This document shows positions 27,101 to 34,771 of a stretch of 64,000 nucleotides of DNA, piece by piece. Origin of the DNA: Gemmatimonadota bacterium (GTDB lineage: Bacteria > Latescibacterota > UBA2968 > UBA8231); assembly GCA_009840005.1 (NCBI GenBank), contig VXOR01000034.1:19284-83283 (forward strand). The letters run 5' to 3'. The stretch's first letter is position 1. Each line of letters starts with the position of its first letter. The translations under genes were made by a program, and so were the position numbers. The notes beneath the pieces were generated by a model that was not told where the DNA came from, did not search any database, and saw only the letters and a list, made by a program, of their open reading frames with translations.

Positions 27101-29455
27101 AATGTGGTGTGTTTTTGGAAACGACCTAGGGTCGCCTCCATTGGAACGTTTTTGCGCGAGTTGGGATTGGATAATCAGACGGTGATTGCCTGTTCTCTTG
27201 AGCGATTGTCTGAACAATGGCGATGCAATATGGCCGCTCAAGCCCAAGAAAATCGACTAGCTCTGGTCGTGCTAGATGAAATTTTGCTGGTATTTTTAGC
27301 TAGGCTTGACGATACTCGCCTACCAACCTTCCTGCGTTGTAGCCTGCCCTACGCGGCCCTCAATCCCTATATGCCATTCCAAGCGGGAAATGTACCGCCC
27401 GAAATGTACTACGGCCGCGATGAGATGATTCGTCAGTTAAAAGAGGCGTCTTGCATAGTGTTCGGCGGGAGACAGTTGGGCAAATCTTCCCTGTTGCGCC
27501 AAGTGGAACGCGAATTTCACCAACCTGAGAGCAAACAATACGCTTGGATTGAGGACATCAAGCTCGTGGGAGATATACTTACAGGTGAGCAGCCGGATCG
27601 GCTGTGGATCAAGTTGCGCGATGGCTTTAAGAGTCATTTTCTAATAAGAGCCACAGAGGCGAATCAGCCTGAGAGGATCAGAAAATACATCGAGAAAGCC
27701 ATGGCTGAGTCTCCTCAACGGCGAGTCCTAGTTTTGTTTGATGAAGCCGACCACTTTCTCTCTGCTGATGCCAAGAATGGCTTCCAAGTGGTTGAGGGCT
27801 TGCGAAACTTGATGTTGAATACCAAGGGACGCTTCAGGGTGGTTTTTGCTGGTCTGCACGATGTCCAGCGTTTTAACAATGTCCCCAACCAGCCTCTGGC
27901 TCACTTTGGTCAGACCTTACTGGTCGGGCCGCTCGAGGCTGGGCCAGCAAGGCAGTTGGTACTAGAACCGCTAGAAATACTGGGCTATCGGTTCGCCGAT
28001 GAGACCACAGCACTCAAAGTTCTGTCCTACACCAATTATCATCCGGGTTTGATACAATACTTCTGCCACGAACTTGTCAATCGGCTTCAAGACAAAAGGT
28101 CTCCATCGGGCCCGCCCTATACAGTGCTAGCAAACGATGTAGAGGCGGTATATCGCATCCCTAGAGTGCGGCAGGTCATTCGCGAACGACTCGATTGGAC
28201 CTTGGCCTTAGATGATCGGTACCAGTGCATCGCTTGGGCCGTGATCTATGCTCAAAAAGAGACGCGCGATAGCTATGTCCGTTCATTCAGCGCAGCCGAA
28301 CTTTTTGAACTAGTGCAAGAGTGGTGGCCTCAGGGCTTTGATAAGTGTGATAGCCAAGTTTTCGGGGTATTGCTAGAAGAAATGGTTGGTTTGGGTATAT
28401 TGATACGCAGTTTGGAAGATCAGTATCAGCTACGTAGTCCCAATCTGGTCCGCCTCATGGGGACCGTAAAAGATATAGAGTACCGTTTGCTAGAGCTAGC
28501 TGAAAAATCTCCGCCGTCCCAACTGCGCCCTGAAAGTCAACACGTGTTGCTAGACGCCCAGAACCGCCTCTATAGTCCATTGACGTTGGCGCAGGAAAGC
28601 AATTTGCAAGAAAGTGGGGAGTCCGGCGTGACTTTAGTCTTTGGCTCCCCAGCATTGGGATTGGATGTGTTGAATCAAGCCTTAACCAACCTAGGCGGAA
28701 GCAAGATTCCCACCCAAAAGTTGAGCAGACCCAAACTAATCCTTGAGTGGTTGGATGCCTACGCTCGGCAACCCCGAGGGGCCGACCAGTCCTTGGCGTA
28801 TGGCCAACTCAGGGGCACAGGAGGCAATATGGTCCAATGCGTCTGGCACGTACTAGAGTTGTGTAAAACCTTTAATCAAAAACGGAGACGGCCTCTGAAA
28901 GTTGTTCTTATTCTCAATCCGGCGGTCACCCGGTCTTGGCTGAAGGTGGCTGCGGACCAGCGCAAAGATCGGGAAGATCGGGCGGATATCATTTATCTGC
29001 ATCGTTGGGACGAAGTGGGTATTCAGCAGCGGTTGAGTCAAGCTGAGAAAATGGACTCGCCCGAAGTCTGCCAGAACGCCTTGGAAGCTACTGGGGGATG
29101 GCCTTTTTTGCTGGACGCTCTTTTGCAGCGGTGTGGCGACGATACTAATCCGCGACCTTATGCAGATACCTTAATCAAGGAGATGGGTTCCGAGCTGCTA
29201 CGTCAGATTGGATTGGATGATCGGGCGGCTCACGTATTGCGGAAGTTGGCGGCACTCAACACCGTCCAAGATACGAATGAAGATTTAGAGGCGTTGAGAA
29301 GCGTTATTAATGAAGATATTCCCACTGACGCTCTGCTTACGCTAGATGACTGTAGGCTGACTGTGGAGTTTTTGTACCGACTACAATGCCTAAAAAAGCA
29401 TAACGGGGAATACCGGGTAGAGCCCATCTTGAGTCGAGTAGTCAACCTTCTATGA
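24197..29455 (+). CDS. Giant STAND-like P-loop ATPase, putative conflict-system sensor
   Basis: 1752 aa, ATG with GAGGA six bases upstream. Residues 1-165 are charged and helical; ~170-250 is a Pro/Ser/Glu-rich disordered linker; ~260-1050 is mostly helical with coiled-coil runs (EERLNQRLEERLQELEVQWQ). NPYMPFQAGNVPPEMYYGRDEM introduces an NTPase: Walker A GGRQLGKS at 1090-1097, Walker B VLVLFDEADHFL with Asp1182-Glu1183, then FRVVFAGLHDVQRF and a winged-helix-like stretch, the layout of ORC/Cdc6-related STAND NTPases. The last 300 residues look like a second, degenerate ATPase domain lacking a clean Walker A. The stop overlaps the next start (ATGA). Such proteins often sense phage or stress and activate effectors; that role is inference. 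Confidence 0.75.
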   Translation: MFDEKTQSTGSRKDTRWTSLIEELHQWPSEAPEWEAVQVQEFIDQVQLIAEQKGREREESRRFQLQQALNQLRENHGAILVDYFQCTDLSKWKVACYPMDRIGELMERLKDLLALLDQRQALYKQVPQNYLEGIKQWTALGDVERQSRAQVEQLDQDFSIASPELPRALDEDNKEDAQPSPELESTSPGQGPSSDSPDSDQEQKTKKDLSLSTAVVPKKEFSPTEKESESEPVPLSEEHEPTHIQTVLPEPKPLSLRSVQEVASLLQEDESDENWESLGWSLLAEDDLAGAYWLACSLKAAGRNVPVSPELLAVIQASRWLENDTDSLAFDIRQIVSEWEWGNQGTTSERLLSLAASLRPSLVAQHTGLVSWLPQREEVNPVLGTLVEAVRTFASAGHSLQSEDMRSVEGGKTHEEQIRAIGEQARLFLENNRSSRLKFKGATAVLRRLVSQEGDLHCLLAPVIKNKADQVAQVQQRIGYLGERRQICERIRRIDQGQGPRRSKPITGDPINQLVRSVAEAVGLARKWCELIKQKQDIHRTRRVEDVEGLRGRVQEVLPEVKAKLEPRQDQPQEEAAVGHILQRAIGQVAGMLGLEEQADIEVPETWMQCGSSSLAGALSRRLLYIPEISIDEDGLPEEEQEAVIAGYLRQSLAEKRSLAMAWDLRIEGQDFRFTNVLRNMLENDADRQRLEHRNDEELKSAQAMLKDTVSSVEGAIEKGLVDGLISEEERADLNAGLPRVEGALYLPPLLQQLSDIEERLNQRLEERLQELEVQWQEIKQGLEQSIPDLTIAEESIKSAFMQRDTRVIEESLAHLREVRDGERQWPDEWFIRPDKPDIFLKFQEARPRIEEALSRLVSVAQLAEMIEQGQAWADMEFGELPQECREETARALRSWHQLKRCSQQRKSQMHIQALLEYLGFRPSAGKSAVGIAVKKCDQDWLYCQVDAAVGDLARSIPQLGSQASGCYNVVCFWKRPRVASIGTFLRELGLDNQTVIACSLERLSEQWRCNMAAQAQENRLALVVLDEILLVFLARLDDTRLPTFLRCSLPYAALNPYMPFQAGNVPPEMYYGRDEMIRQLKEASCIVFGGRQLGKSSLLRQVEREFHQPESKQYAWIEDIKLVGDILTGEQPDRLWIKLRDGFKSHFLIRATEANQPERIRKYIEKAMAESPQRRVLVLFDEADHFLSADAKNGFQVVEGLRNLMLNTKGRFRVVFAGLHDVQRFNNVPNQPLAHFGQTLLVGPLEAGPARQLVLEPLEILGYRFADETTALKVLSYTNYHPGLIQYFCHELVNRLQDKRSPSGPPYTVLANDVEAVYRIPRVRQVIRERLDWTLALDDRYQCIAWAVIYAQKETRDSYVRSFSAAELFELVQEWWPQGFDKCDSQVFGVLLEEMVGLGILIRSLEDQYQLRSPNLVRLMGTVKDIEYRLLELAEKSPPSQLRPESQHVLLDAQNRLYSPLTLAQESNLQESGESGVTLVFGSPALGLDVLNQALTNLGGSKIPTQKLSRPKLILEWLDAYARQPRGADQSLAYGQLRGTGGNMVQCVWHVLELCKTFNQKRRRPLKVVLILNPAVTRSWLKVAADQRKDREDRADIIYLHRWDEVGIQQRLSQAEKMDSPEVCQNALEATGGWPFLLDALLQRCGDDTNPRPYADTLIKEMGSELLRQIGLDDRAAHVLRKLAALNTVQDTNEDLEALRSVINEDIPTDALLTLDDCRLTVEFLYRLQCLKKHNGEYRVEPILSRVVNLL

Positions 29456-30699
29456 GCTTGGGTCTGACCACCTCCCTCATGCAGATGCCTACGGTCCGGC
29501 AATTGCTAGACCTCATGCTGCGCGATCTGCGCGAGGGCCGCAGTATGCTGGGCTTGCTACCCGAAGGAGTTGACTCCAGTCTGCTGCGGTCAGCTTTGTT
29601 GGATGGTCTGGAGCACTTTCTACATATTGAAAAGATTGCTATATCCGATTTAGACGCCCAAATGCCAGCAGCGGCTTTGGGCCAAGCCATGAGAGTGGAT
29701 TGGAATGCTTCCACCACACCGCGCACAGTGGAAAACCTCTTAAAAAAAGCGAGCTTGCCCGAAGTATTGTTTCTGGAGGATTTCAATGAACTGACTGAAA
29801 AAGGTAGAGTTCAGTGGCTACAATTTATGGCAAGGTGGGCACGAGAATGCCAAGGTGGGGACTATGCTGACACGAGTCCCCCAGCACTGTGTCTGCTGGC
29901 TGAAGCAGCGAAAGTGCCGTATTCATTTTCCTCCACGAAGACACCGCTGTTGTCCATCCATGTCTGGAGGGGCATCCCCGCTACTGCGGAAATGCAGATG
30001 TTGTGCCAACGTGTCGGCGGGCAGGATACTACTCCTCTAAGATACTGGAAAGAATATACGATTCCATCCATTGCGGGTTCTGATTTGGAATTGGCCGATT
30101 ACTTGTGGGAAGAAGAGTATTGCGATGGAAGAACACTGGCAGTTGTACTGAAGGCTTTTGCTGAGAAGCGCGATTGGAATCAGGCCGAGTTACAGGCTTA
30201 TCCGGTACATGGCCCGCCCCAGGGTACGGCATATGAACTATATGACCGGCCGTTGTCTAGCAGCTTACATAGGGCTTGGTCTCGGGGGATAGTGCATTGG
30301 ACTAAATACGGCTTGGATTGTAATAGTGCGGTCTTGGCTATGCTGGGTGAACAAGAGGCCTTAGACTTTCGCTTGTGGCGAGGTCTAAATGAATTTATCT
30401 CACCCTCAATTGAACGAACACGACTGGCTTTATGCGATCACTTCACCAAATCCTATGGACCGGATTGGCCCCTGTGGAAAAAACCGGAGTCAAACATAGA
30501 ATCTCAGGCAGTAAGCGAGACACCCTTTGCCTGTTCATGGGGGCATCTGAAATTCCTTCTGGACGACTGCCCGGAACTGGCACAAGAAAAACGACGGTGG
30601 TATCGTTTGGTGCAATGTTTGTGGCGCATTCGTAATGAACTATCGCATGGTAATCCCATATCCCTACAAGAATACGAAGAATTCTGCCGGGCGACCTGA
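29452..30699 (+). CDS. Degenerate ATPase-like protein with C-terminal HEPN-type motif, putative effector
   Basis: 415 aa, start overlapping the giant ATPase stop by 4 bp (ATGA), so the two are translationally coupled. The N-terminal half resembles an AAA-like fold without a canonical P-loop (GLLPEGVDSSLLRSAL where Walker A would be; EVLFLEDFNEL as Walker B-like). The C-terminus has a helical segment CLWRIRNELSHGNPIS with Arg394-Asn-x3-His399, the Rx4-6H active-site signature of HEPN ribonucleases. I infer an RNase effector controlled by the upstream ATPase. A non-nucleolytic HEPN role cannot be excluded. Family not recognised. Confidence 0.65.
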   Translation: MSLGLTTSLMQMPTVRQLLDLMLRDLREGRSMLGLLPEGVDSSLLRSALLDGLEHFLHIEKIAISDLDAQMPAAALGQAMRVDWNASTTPRTVENLLKKASLPEVLFLEDFNELTEKGRVQWLQFMARWARECQGGDYADTSPPALCLLAEAAKVPYSFSSTKTPLLSIHVWRGIPATAEMQMLCQRVGGQDTTPLRYWKEYTIPSIAGSDLELADYLWEEEYCDGRTLAVVLKAFAEKRDWNQAELQAYPVHGPPQGTAYELYDRPLSSSLHRAWSRGIVHWTKYGLDCNSAVLAMLGEQEALDFRLWRGLNEFISPSIERTRLALCDHFTKSYGPDWPLWKKPESNIESQAVSETPFACSWGHLKFLLDDCPELAQEKRRWYRLVQCLWRIRNELSHGNPISLQEYEEFCRAT

Positions 30700-30724
30700 T
30701 ACCCTCTTGGTAATTTTGGTAATT

Positions 30725-30790
30725 ATTGACTATGGATTTTCTACGCAGACTTATGCGGCACAACGACGCGGGGATCGCCTTGTCGGCGGG
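30725..30790 (+). repeat. 66-bp direct repeat, right copy
   Basis: Matches 23938-24003 at 64 of 66 positions and supplies the start and first 20 codons of the intact permease. It is preceded by a 9-bp tandem TTGGTAATT twice. Confidence 0.95.
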
Positions 30791-31691
30791 GTTGTTGTTT
30801 GTGGGATGTGCGCTCAGCTCGGAGAGCTTTCTGTCGGCGTACAACCTCTTCAACATCTCGCGGATCGTTGCGTTCTCCGTGTTGGTGGCGCTGGCTCAGG
30901 CGCTGGTGTTGGTCGCTGGGGGGATGAATCTGTCCGTGGGGGCCATCGGCGGCTTGGCGACCATTACCACTGGGTACTGCATTCAGGTGTTGGGTTTGCC
31001 GGGGTGGTTAGCGGCGTTGGTGGCGCTGGGGATTGGCGGCGCGGCTGGCTGGGTCAACGGCGTCATCATCACGCGGTTGCAGATCAATTCCTTTATCGCC
31101 ACGCTGGCCACGCTTTTTGTCTTTACGGGGCTAGTGCATGGGTTTTCCGAAGGCTACGCCTACACGGATATTCCTCGGGAGTTCACGTTTTTGGGACGGC
31201 AGAAGTTTTTGGGTTTGTCGAATTTGTTCTGGACGATGGGGTTGGTGCTGCTGGCGACGCACTACGCATTCCGGCACACGGTCTTTGGGCGGCGGCTGTT
31301 GGCGACTGGGGGGAATCAGGAGGCGGCTCGGCTGGCAGGGATCAATACCGACCGGATGATTTTGCTGTCGCACGTGCTGTCGGGCGGCGTGGGGGCGCTG
31401 GCTGCGGTGTTGTGGGTCTCGCGGATGGGTTCGGCGCAACCGGCGACGGGTAAGGACTGGCTGATCACGAGTTTTGCGGTGGCTATTGTCGGGGGGACTG
31501 GGCTGGCGGGAGGGCGCATCTCGGCGCTGGGCCTGCTGTTGGGGGCGGTTATTATCGTCCTCATCAAAAACGGCTTGGTGATGCTGGAGGCCAACGTCTA
31601 TTACGAGCAGGCGTTTTTAGGGTCGATTATCTTGTTGGCCGTGGTGGTGAGCCGGGTGCGGGATTTGTATGGGGGGCGAGGTGGAGGCTAG
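30732..31691 (+). CDS. Sugar ABC transporter permease (RbsC-like)
   Basis: 319 aa from ATG at 30732. About eight to ten membrane helices; family marks NISRIVAFSVLVALAQALVLVAGGMNLSVGA (the GGxDLSVG region as GGMNLSVG), NSFIATLATLFVFTGL, ATGGNQEAARLAGINTDRM (cytoplasmic EAA-like loop contacting the ATPase) and ITSFAVAIVGGTGLAGGRIS. It completes the importer with 21417-22430 and 22434-23942 but now lies 6.8 kb from the ATPase. Whether it is still transcribed with the operon depends on read-through of the inserted genes, all in the same direction. Confidence 0.9.
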   Translation: MDFLRRLMRHNDAGIALSAGLLFVGCALSSESFLSAYNLFNISRIVAFSVLVALAQALVLVAGGMNLSVGAIGGLATITTGYCIQVLGLPGWLAALVALGIGGAAGWVNGVIITRLQINSFIATLATLFVFTGLVHGFSEGYAYTDIPREFTFLGRQKFLGLSNLFWTMGLVLLATHYAFRHTVFGRRLLATGGNQEAARLAGINTDRMILLSHVLSGGVGALAAVLWVSRMGSAQPATGKDWLITSFAVAIVGGTGLAGGRISALGLLLGAVIIVLIKNGLVMLEANVYYEQAFLGSIILLAVVVSRVRDLYGGRGGG

Positions 31692-31748
31692 CGAGCCGGT
31701 TTCAACCGGTCGCGAAAGCAGAGACGCCCATTAGGCCAGATATCTACT

Positions 31749-31760
31749 CGGGAAGCTGAG
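31749..31760 (+). repeat. 12-bp match to the end of the VapC-like gene
   Basis: CGGGAAGCTGAG recurs at 32560-32571, where it encodes the VapC C-terminal Gly-Ser-stop. This copy lies just upstream of the module promoter and may be a relic of an earlier module's end. Confidence 0.5.
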
Positions 31761-31777
31761 GCCATCGTTTTTGTTTC

Positions 31778-31825
31778 TTGATTAGTAAAGTATGATCTCA
31801 TATAATGATATTATATCGATATCAT
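31778..31825 (+). promoter_or_regulatory. Sigma-70 promoter with overlapping operator for the VapBC-like module
   Basis: TTGATT (31778-31783), 17-bp spacer, perfect TATAAT (31801-31806). An inverted repeat ATGATAT/ATATCAT (31805-31811 and 31819-31825) overlaps the -10 region, as expected for autoregulation by a ribbon-helix-helix antitoxin. Confidence 0.75.
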
Positions 31826-31854
31826 ATATTAGTTTCATTTCAAGGAGGTGCGCC

Positions 31855-32127
31855 TTGGCGGATGTTCTGAAGAGCATGACCCTACGCGGCTTGGATCCCC
31901 AGCTTGCCGCCAAGTTGAAAGAGGTGGCCGAGCAGGAAGGCAAGAGTGTGAACCAGACGGCGCTAGATGCCCTGAGAAAGCAGTTCGGATTGGACAAAGC
32001 CCGTCGGTTCACCGAGGTACATCACGACTTGGATCACCTATTCGGACGTTGGGACGAGGATGAGTTCGCCCGAATCCAAGAGAAGATTGACTCCGAGCGG
32101 CGCATTGATTCGGAACTGTGGCAGTGA
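31855..32127 (+). CDS. Ribbon-helix-helix antitoxin (FitA/VapB-like)
   Basis: 90 aa from a TTG start with AAGGAGG five bases before it. N-terminal KSMTLRGLDPQLAAKLKEVAEQ followed by GKSVNQTALDALRKQFGLD is an Arc/MetJ-type RHH DNA-binding unit; the acidic C-terminus (WDEDEFARIQEKIDSERRID) would wrap and inhibit the toxin. It overlaps the PIN toxin start (GTGA) and is preceded by a strong promoter with an inverted-repeat operator, so the pair is likely self-repressed. Confidence 0.85.
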   Translation: MADVLKSMTLRGLDPQLAAKLKEVAEQEGKSVNQTALDALRKQFGLDKARRFTEVHHDLDHLFGRWDEDEFARIQEKIDSERRIDSELWQ

Positions 32128-32570
32128 ACGAATTCTTGATCGATACCAATATCTACTCGCACGCCATGCGCGCAGAGCCGGCGGTTGTGTCTCTATTGCG
32201 GCGAGCCTCGCGGATCGTACTGAGTTCGATAAGCATAGGGGAGCTGCTATCGGGCTTCAAAGGCGGGACACAGGAACGCAAAAACCGCGAAGAGTTGGCT
32301 GAATTCCTCGATACGCGACGCGTGTCGATATGTGGCGTTAGCGAGGATACAGCCGAGTTCTATGCCGAGATCCTCAATGGGTTGAGGAATGCCGGAACTC
32401 CGATCCCGACGAACGACATCTGGATTGCGGCGCAGGCCATGGAGCACGGTTTACGATTGGTCTCGATAGATCGCCATTTCGCATCCGTGGCGGGGTTGCT
32501 TCTGCTTTCACCAGAGGCATCTGTGCCGCAAGGGGACAACGGAGAACCGGACGAACAACCGGGAAGCTGA
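32124..32570 (+). CDS. VapC/FitB-like PIN-domain toxin
   Basis: 148 aa from GTG 32124, overlapping the antitoxin stop by 4 bp (GTG 32118 is an alternative). Acidic PIN catalytic set visible: Asp7 (FLIDTN), Glu40 (SIGELL), Asp98 (TNDIWIAA), Asp116 (SIDRHF). Expected to be a Mg-dependent endoribonuclease, typically of tRNA or rRNA, neutralised by the RHH partner. The tail after LLLLSPEAS is longer than usual and ends in Gly-Ser right before a YafQ-like relic. Confidence 0.88.
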   Translation: MNEFLIDTNIYSHAMRAEPAVVSLLRRASRIVLSSISIGELLSGFKGGTQERKNREELAEFLDTRRVSICGVSEDTAEFYAEILNGLRNAGTPIPTNDIWIAAQAMEHGLRLVSIDRHFASVAGLLLLSPEASVPQGDNGEPDEQPGS

Positions 32571-32571
32571 G

Positions 32572-32593
32572 CTGTTCAAGGAATAAATCAGGC
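32572..32593 (+). repeat. 22-bp repeat: relic of a YafQ 3' end
   Basis: Matches 33179-33200 at 20 of 22 positions. In its frame it reads Leu-Phe-Lys-Glu-stop, like the true YafQ end (Leu-Phe-Lys-Lys-stop), and the match continues into the 3' flank (AAATCAGGC). Confidence 0.8.
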
Positions 32594-32605
32594 TGCCGGA
32601 TTTAT

Positions 32606-32645
32606 TTGACTTGGCTAGCTTTTGTAGCTACAATAGAGCTACATA
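32606..32645 (+). promoter_or_regulatory. Sigma-70 promoter and operator of the DinJ-YafQ module
   Basis: TTGACT (32606-32611), 17-bp spacer, TACAAT (32629-32634). A perfect palindrome GTAGCTAC (32624-32631) with flanking TAGCT and AGCTAC half-sites covers the -10, consistent with repression by the antitoxin. An AGGAGG ribosome site follows. Confidence 0.78.
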
Positions 32646-32661
32646 ATAGGAGGACATACAG

Positions 32662-32919
32662 ATGAGTCGTGATACAGTCGTACGCGCTCGGATTGATAGC
32701 GAAACCAAAGCACGAGCTGCGGAAGCACTGCAAGCGATGGGTTTGTCGGTGTCGGATGCCATTCGCCTGCTGTTGCTGCGCGTGGCAGATGAGAAGCGGC
32801 TGCCTTTTGCCGTCCAAGCACCGAATACTACCACCGTCAAGGCGATGAAGGAATTGAACGAGGGCAAGGGTAAGCGCTTCGGCAGCGCCGAGGAACTGTT
32901 CCAAGATCTCGGGATCTGA
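32662..32919 (+). CDS. dinJ: RelB/DinJ-family antitoxin
   Basis: 85 aa, ATG after AGGAGGACATACAG. RDTVVRARIDSETKARAAEALQAMGLSVSDAIRLLL is the RHH N-terminus diagnostic for RelB/DinJ, and the C-terminal part (KAMKELNEGKGKRFGSAEELFQDLGI) is the toxin-binding segment. It is followed one base later by the YafQ-like toxin. Promoter with palindromic operator directly upstream. Confidence 0.9.
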   Translation: MSRDTVVRARIDSETKARAAEALQAMGLSVSDAIRLLLLRVADEKRLPFAVQAPNTTTVKAMKELNEGKGKRFGSAEELFQDLGI

Positions 32920-32920
32920 C

Positions 32921-33193
32921 GTGCTGATCCCGGTTCGTTCTACGCAGTTCAAGCGCGACGCGAGAAGAGCCGAGAAGCGCGGCAAAGACCTGACCAAGCT
33001 GCGGGTGTTACTGGCGTCGTTGATCCGGAAGGAGCCGTTAGCTGCCCGCCATCTCGATCACCCGCTGCGGGGCATTTGGAAGGGCTACCGGGAAGCTCAT
33101 ATTGAGCCGGACTGGCTCTTGATTTACCGCGTCCAAGGAGCCGAATTGCATCTGGTTCGCACCGGTTCCCATGCCGATCTATTCAAGAAATAA
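32921..33193 (+). CDS. yafQ: YafQ/RelE-family mRNA interferase toxin
   Basis: 90 aa, GTG start one base after the antitoxin stop. All residues known to matter in YafQ are present: His47 (LDHPL), His60, Asp64 and Trp65 (HIEPDWLLIY), His84 and Phe88 (TGSHADLF). So it should be an active ribosome-dependent endoribonuclease, held by DinJ. Its 3' end plus flank is repeated 607 bp upstream (32572-32593). Confidence 0.92.
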   Translation: MLIPVRSTQFKRDARRAEKRGKDLTKLRVLLASLIRKEPLAARHLDHPLRGIWKGYREAHIEPDWLLIYRVQGAELHLVRTGSHADLFKK

Positions 33194-33200
33194 ATCAGGC
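33179..33200 (+). repeat. 22-bp repeat, functional copy at the YafQ 3' end
   Basis: Partner of 32572-32593; together they bracket the 607-bp DinJ-YafQ unit. Confidence 0.8.
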
Positions 33201-33228
33201 CGCAAGCGCCGTTACGCAAAGGCGAGCT

Positions 33229-34265
33229 ATGTACCAACCGCTGGACCGTATCACGCTCAAATCTGGTGAAGCTGTACAAGCCGGCGTTGTGCAAGGCCCT
33301 GATCTCGACTGGGCCGAGCGCGTCGAGACCCTTTTGGGCCACAAAGGCCCGTCTTGGCGCTGGGGCAACGAACAGGTACTGCGCACTCAGACCGGCCTCG
33401 ACGTCTTCTTTTATTTGCTACACCGCGATGGCGATCCCTTTGCCAATATAATGACTATTGAATACCGAGGCGTGGGGTTGCTCGGCCACGTGTACACTCG
33501 CCCCGAAGACCGCCGCCAAGGCGCTGCCATGCAGCTAATGGCCTGCCTCATGGAACACTTTAGGCAGCGCGGCGGCCAAGCCCTGTTTTTGGGTACGGGC
33601 TACGATACGCCGCCCTATCACATTTATCGGGCCAATGGCTTTGCCGGGGTCGAGCCAGAAAGCGGTTATATGGACTATTACAGCACCTCGCAGGAGGAAT
33701 TTGATAGGGATTATTTCGCGCCGGGTTCTACGGCTATAGAGCCGGTTGGCTGGCTCCACTGGCCCGTTTCGATCCCTCTGTTTTTGGGTGATTTTCCCGG
33801 CGTCGTGCGCGGCGCTGGCTTGGGTGTGTGGGGTCGCCGCTCGACAGAAGGGCCTTTGCTGCCCTTGCTGCAGGATTGTTTGGAACGCGACGCAAGCGGC
33901 CTTCCACCTCGTGCGCTGGCTCTGGTGCAACAGGAAACCCGCGCCGTGGTGGGCTGGGCGATGTGGTCCGACCATCCACTGTGGCCCGATGCCTGCTTGG
34001 TTGACTTGTATTGCCATCTGGACTTTTGGGAGGAAGGGGGGCCGCCTTGCTCCAGGCGCTAGAACTGCCAGAGAGCCACGCCTGTTTGGCCTATTGCGAC
34101 GCTGGGTTGCAACCCAAAGCTACTGCCCTGATTGCGGCTGGCTTCCGTTGCGGCGCTACTTTAAACCAGCGGGTCGCTGCTGATCGGGCGCAAACGGGTT
34201 GGGTGGATGTCGAGGTGTGGGAAAACAAGGGAAATTTTCACGCCGACGGATCGGTGGTGCACTGA
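33229..34265 (+). pseudogene. GNAT acetyltransferase-like gene with a frameshift in a G6 run
   Basis: The first frame (277 codons to 34062) carries a GNAT core: EYRGVGLLGHVYTRPEDRRQGAAMQLMACLMEHF (RxxGx-type CoA loop), ALFLGTGYDTPPYHIYRANGF. A second acetyltransferase-like half begins near residue 215 and breaks at GAAGGGGGGCC (34034-34044). In the neighbouring frame it continues as LLQALELPESHACLAYCDAG...ALIAAGF to 34265. One lost G would explain it and restore a ~345-aa double-GNAT protein. The true stop overlaps the next start (TGATG), which supports the full-length reading. Could be a sequencing error, a real mutation or phase variation. Confidence 0.75.
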
Positions 34266-34603
34266 TGATACTCTATTTATCGGGTCGGGATACGGATGAT
34301 TTGCTGATGGTGTTGGAAGGGGTGGCGGGCGTGGTGTTCAAGCGGAGCGACGAGCGCAAGAAGCGAAAGTATTTTGAAAAGGGGGCGCGCAAGGATTCGA
34401 TGGGCGAGGTTTCGGCGAAGGTTTTTCTCGGCAGCGGCGTCGAGGCGAAGGCGCGAGCGGCGGTGCGGGAGATCGTGGTTGAGGGCGTGCGGTCGAAGCA
34501 GGTTGCGGTTGTAATAAAAAGTGAGGGGAATGCGGAGATCGCGTTGGCTGGGCCGAATCCTGATGAGGGGCAATTACAGGCGTTGGCCGATCGGTTAATG
34601 TAG
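34265..34603 (+). CDS. Small hypothetical protein
   Basis: 112 aa, ATG overlapping the GNAT stop (TGATG), so probably co-translated. Short alpha/beta protein with a Lys/Arg-rich middle (RSDERKKRKYFEKGARKDSMG) and a regular C-terminus (AIALAGPNPDE-like loop, QLQALADRLM). No family recognised. The overlap with the GNAT gene is the only contextual clue. Confidence 0.55.
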   Translation: MILYLSGRDTDDLLMVLEGVAGVVFKRSDERKKRKYFEKGARKDSMGEVSAKVFLGSGVEAKARAAVREIVVEGVRSKQVAVVIKSEGNAEIALAGPNPDEGQLQALADRLM

Positions 34604-34771
34604 GATGGGCTCCTATTTTCGCCTGTGGCGAATAACGAACGAAAGAGGAAACCCGAGACGTTTTTGCAAAGACGGACCGAGGGGAAGAATTGGTCGAGTG
34701 TGAAGACGCCGATGGCATGTTTAAGAAGCTGAACATTTGATGCGGCGTTCCTCTGGTGGTTGCTGACAAGG

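Larger units (their letters stand above)
23938..30790 (+). mobile_element. Insertion splitting the sugar ABC operon; carries an ATPase-HEPN gene pair
   Basis: Between two 66-bp direct repeats lie 6,721 bp absent from the ancestral ATPase-permease arrangement. The right repeat regenerates the permease 5' end so the permease stays intact. The inserted DNA reads as visibly more AT-rich with different codon use from its neighbours. Cargo is two overlapping genes (24197-29455 and 29452-30699). No transposase, integrase or recombinase gene is inside, so the mechanism is unknown; homologous or non-autonomous integration is possible. Confidence 0.75.

Noticed and set aside
23938..30790. Classical integrase-mediated island with att sites
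   Set aside because: The direct repeats fit, but there is no integrase, and the target is a protein gene, not a tRNA; only the insertion itself is claimed.
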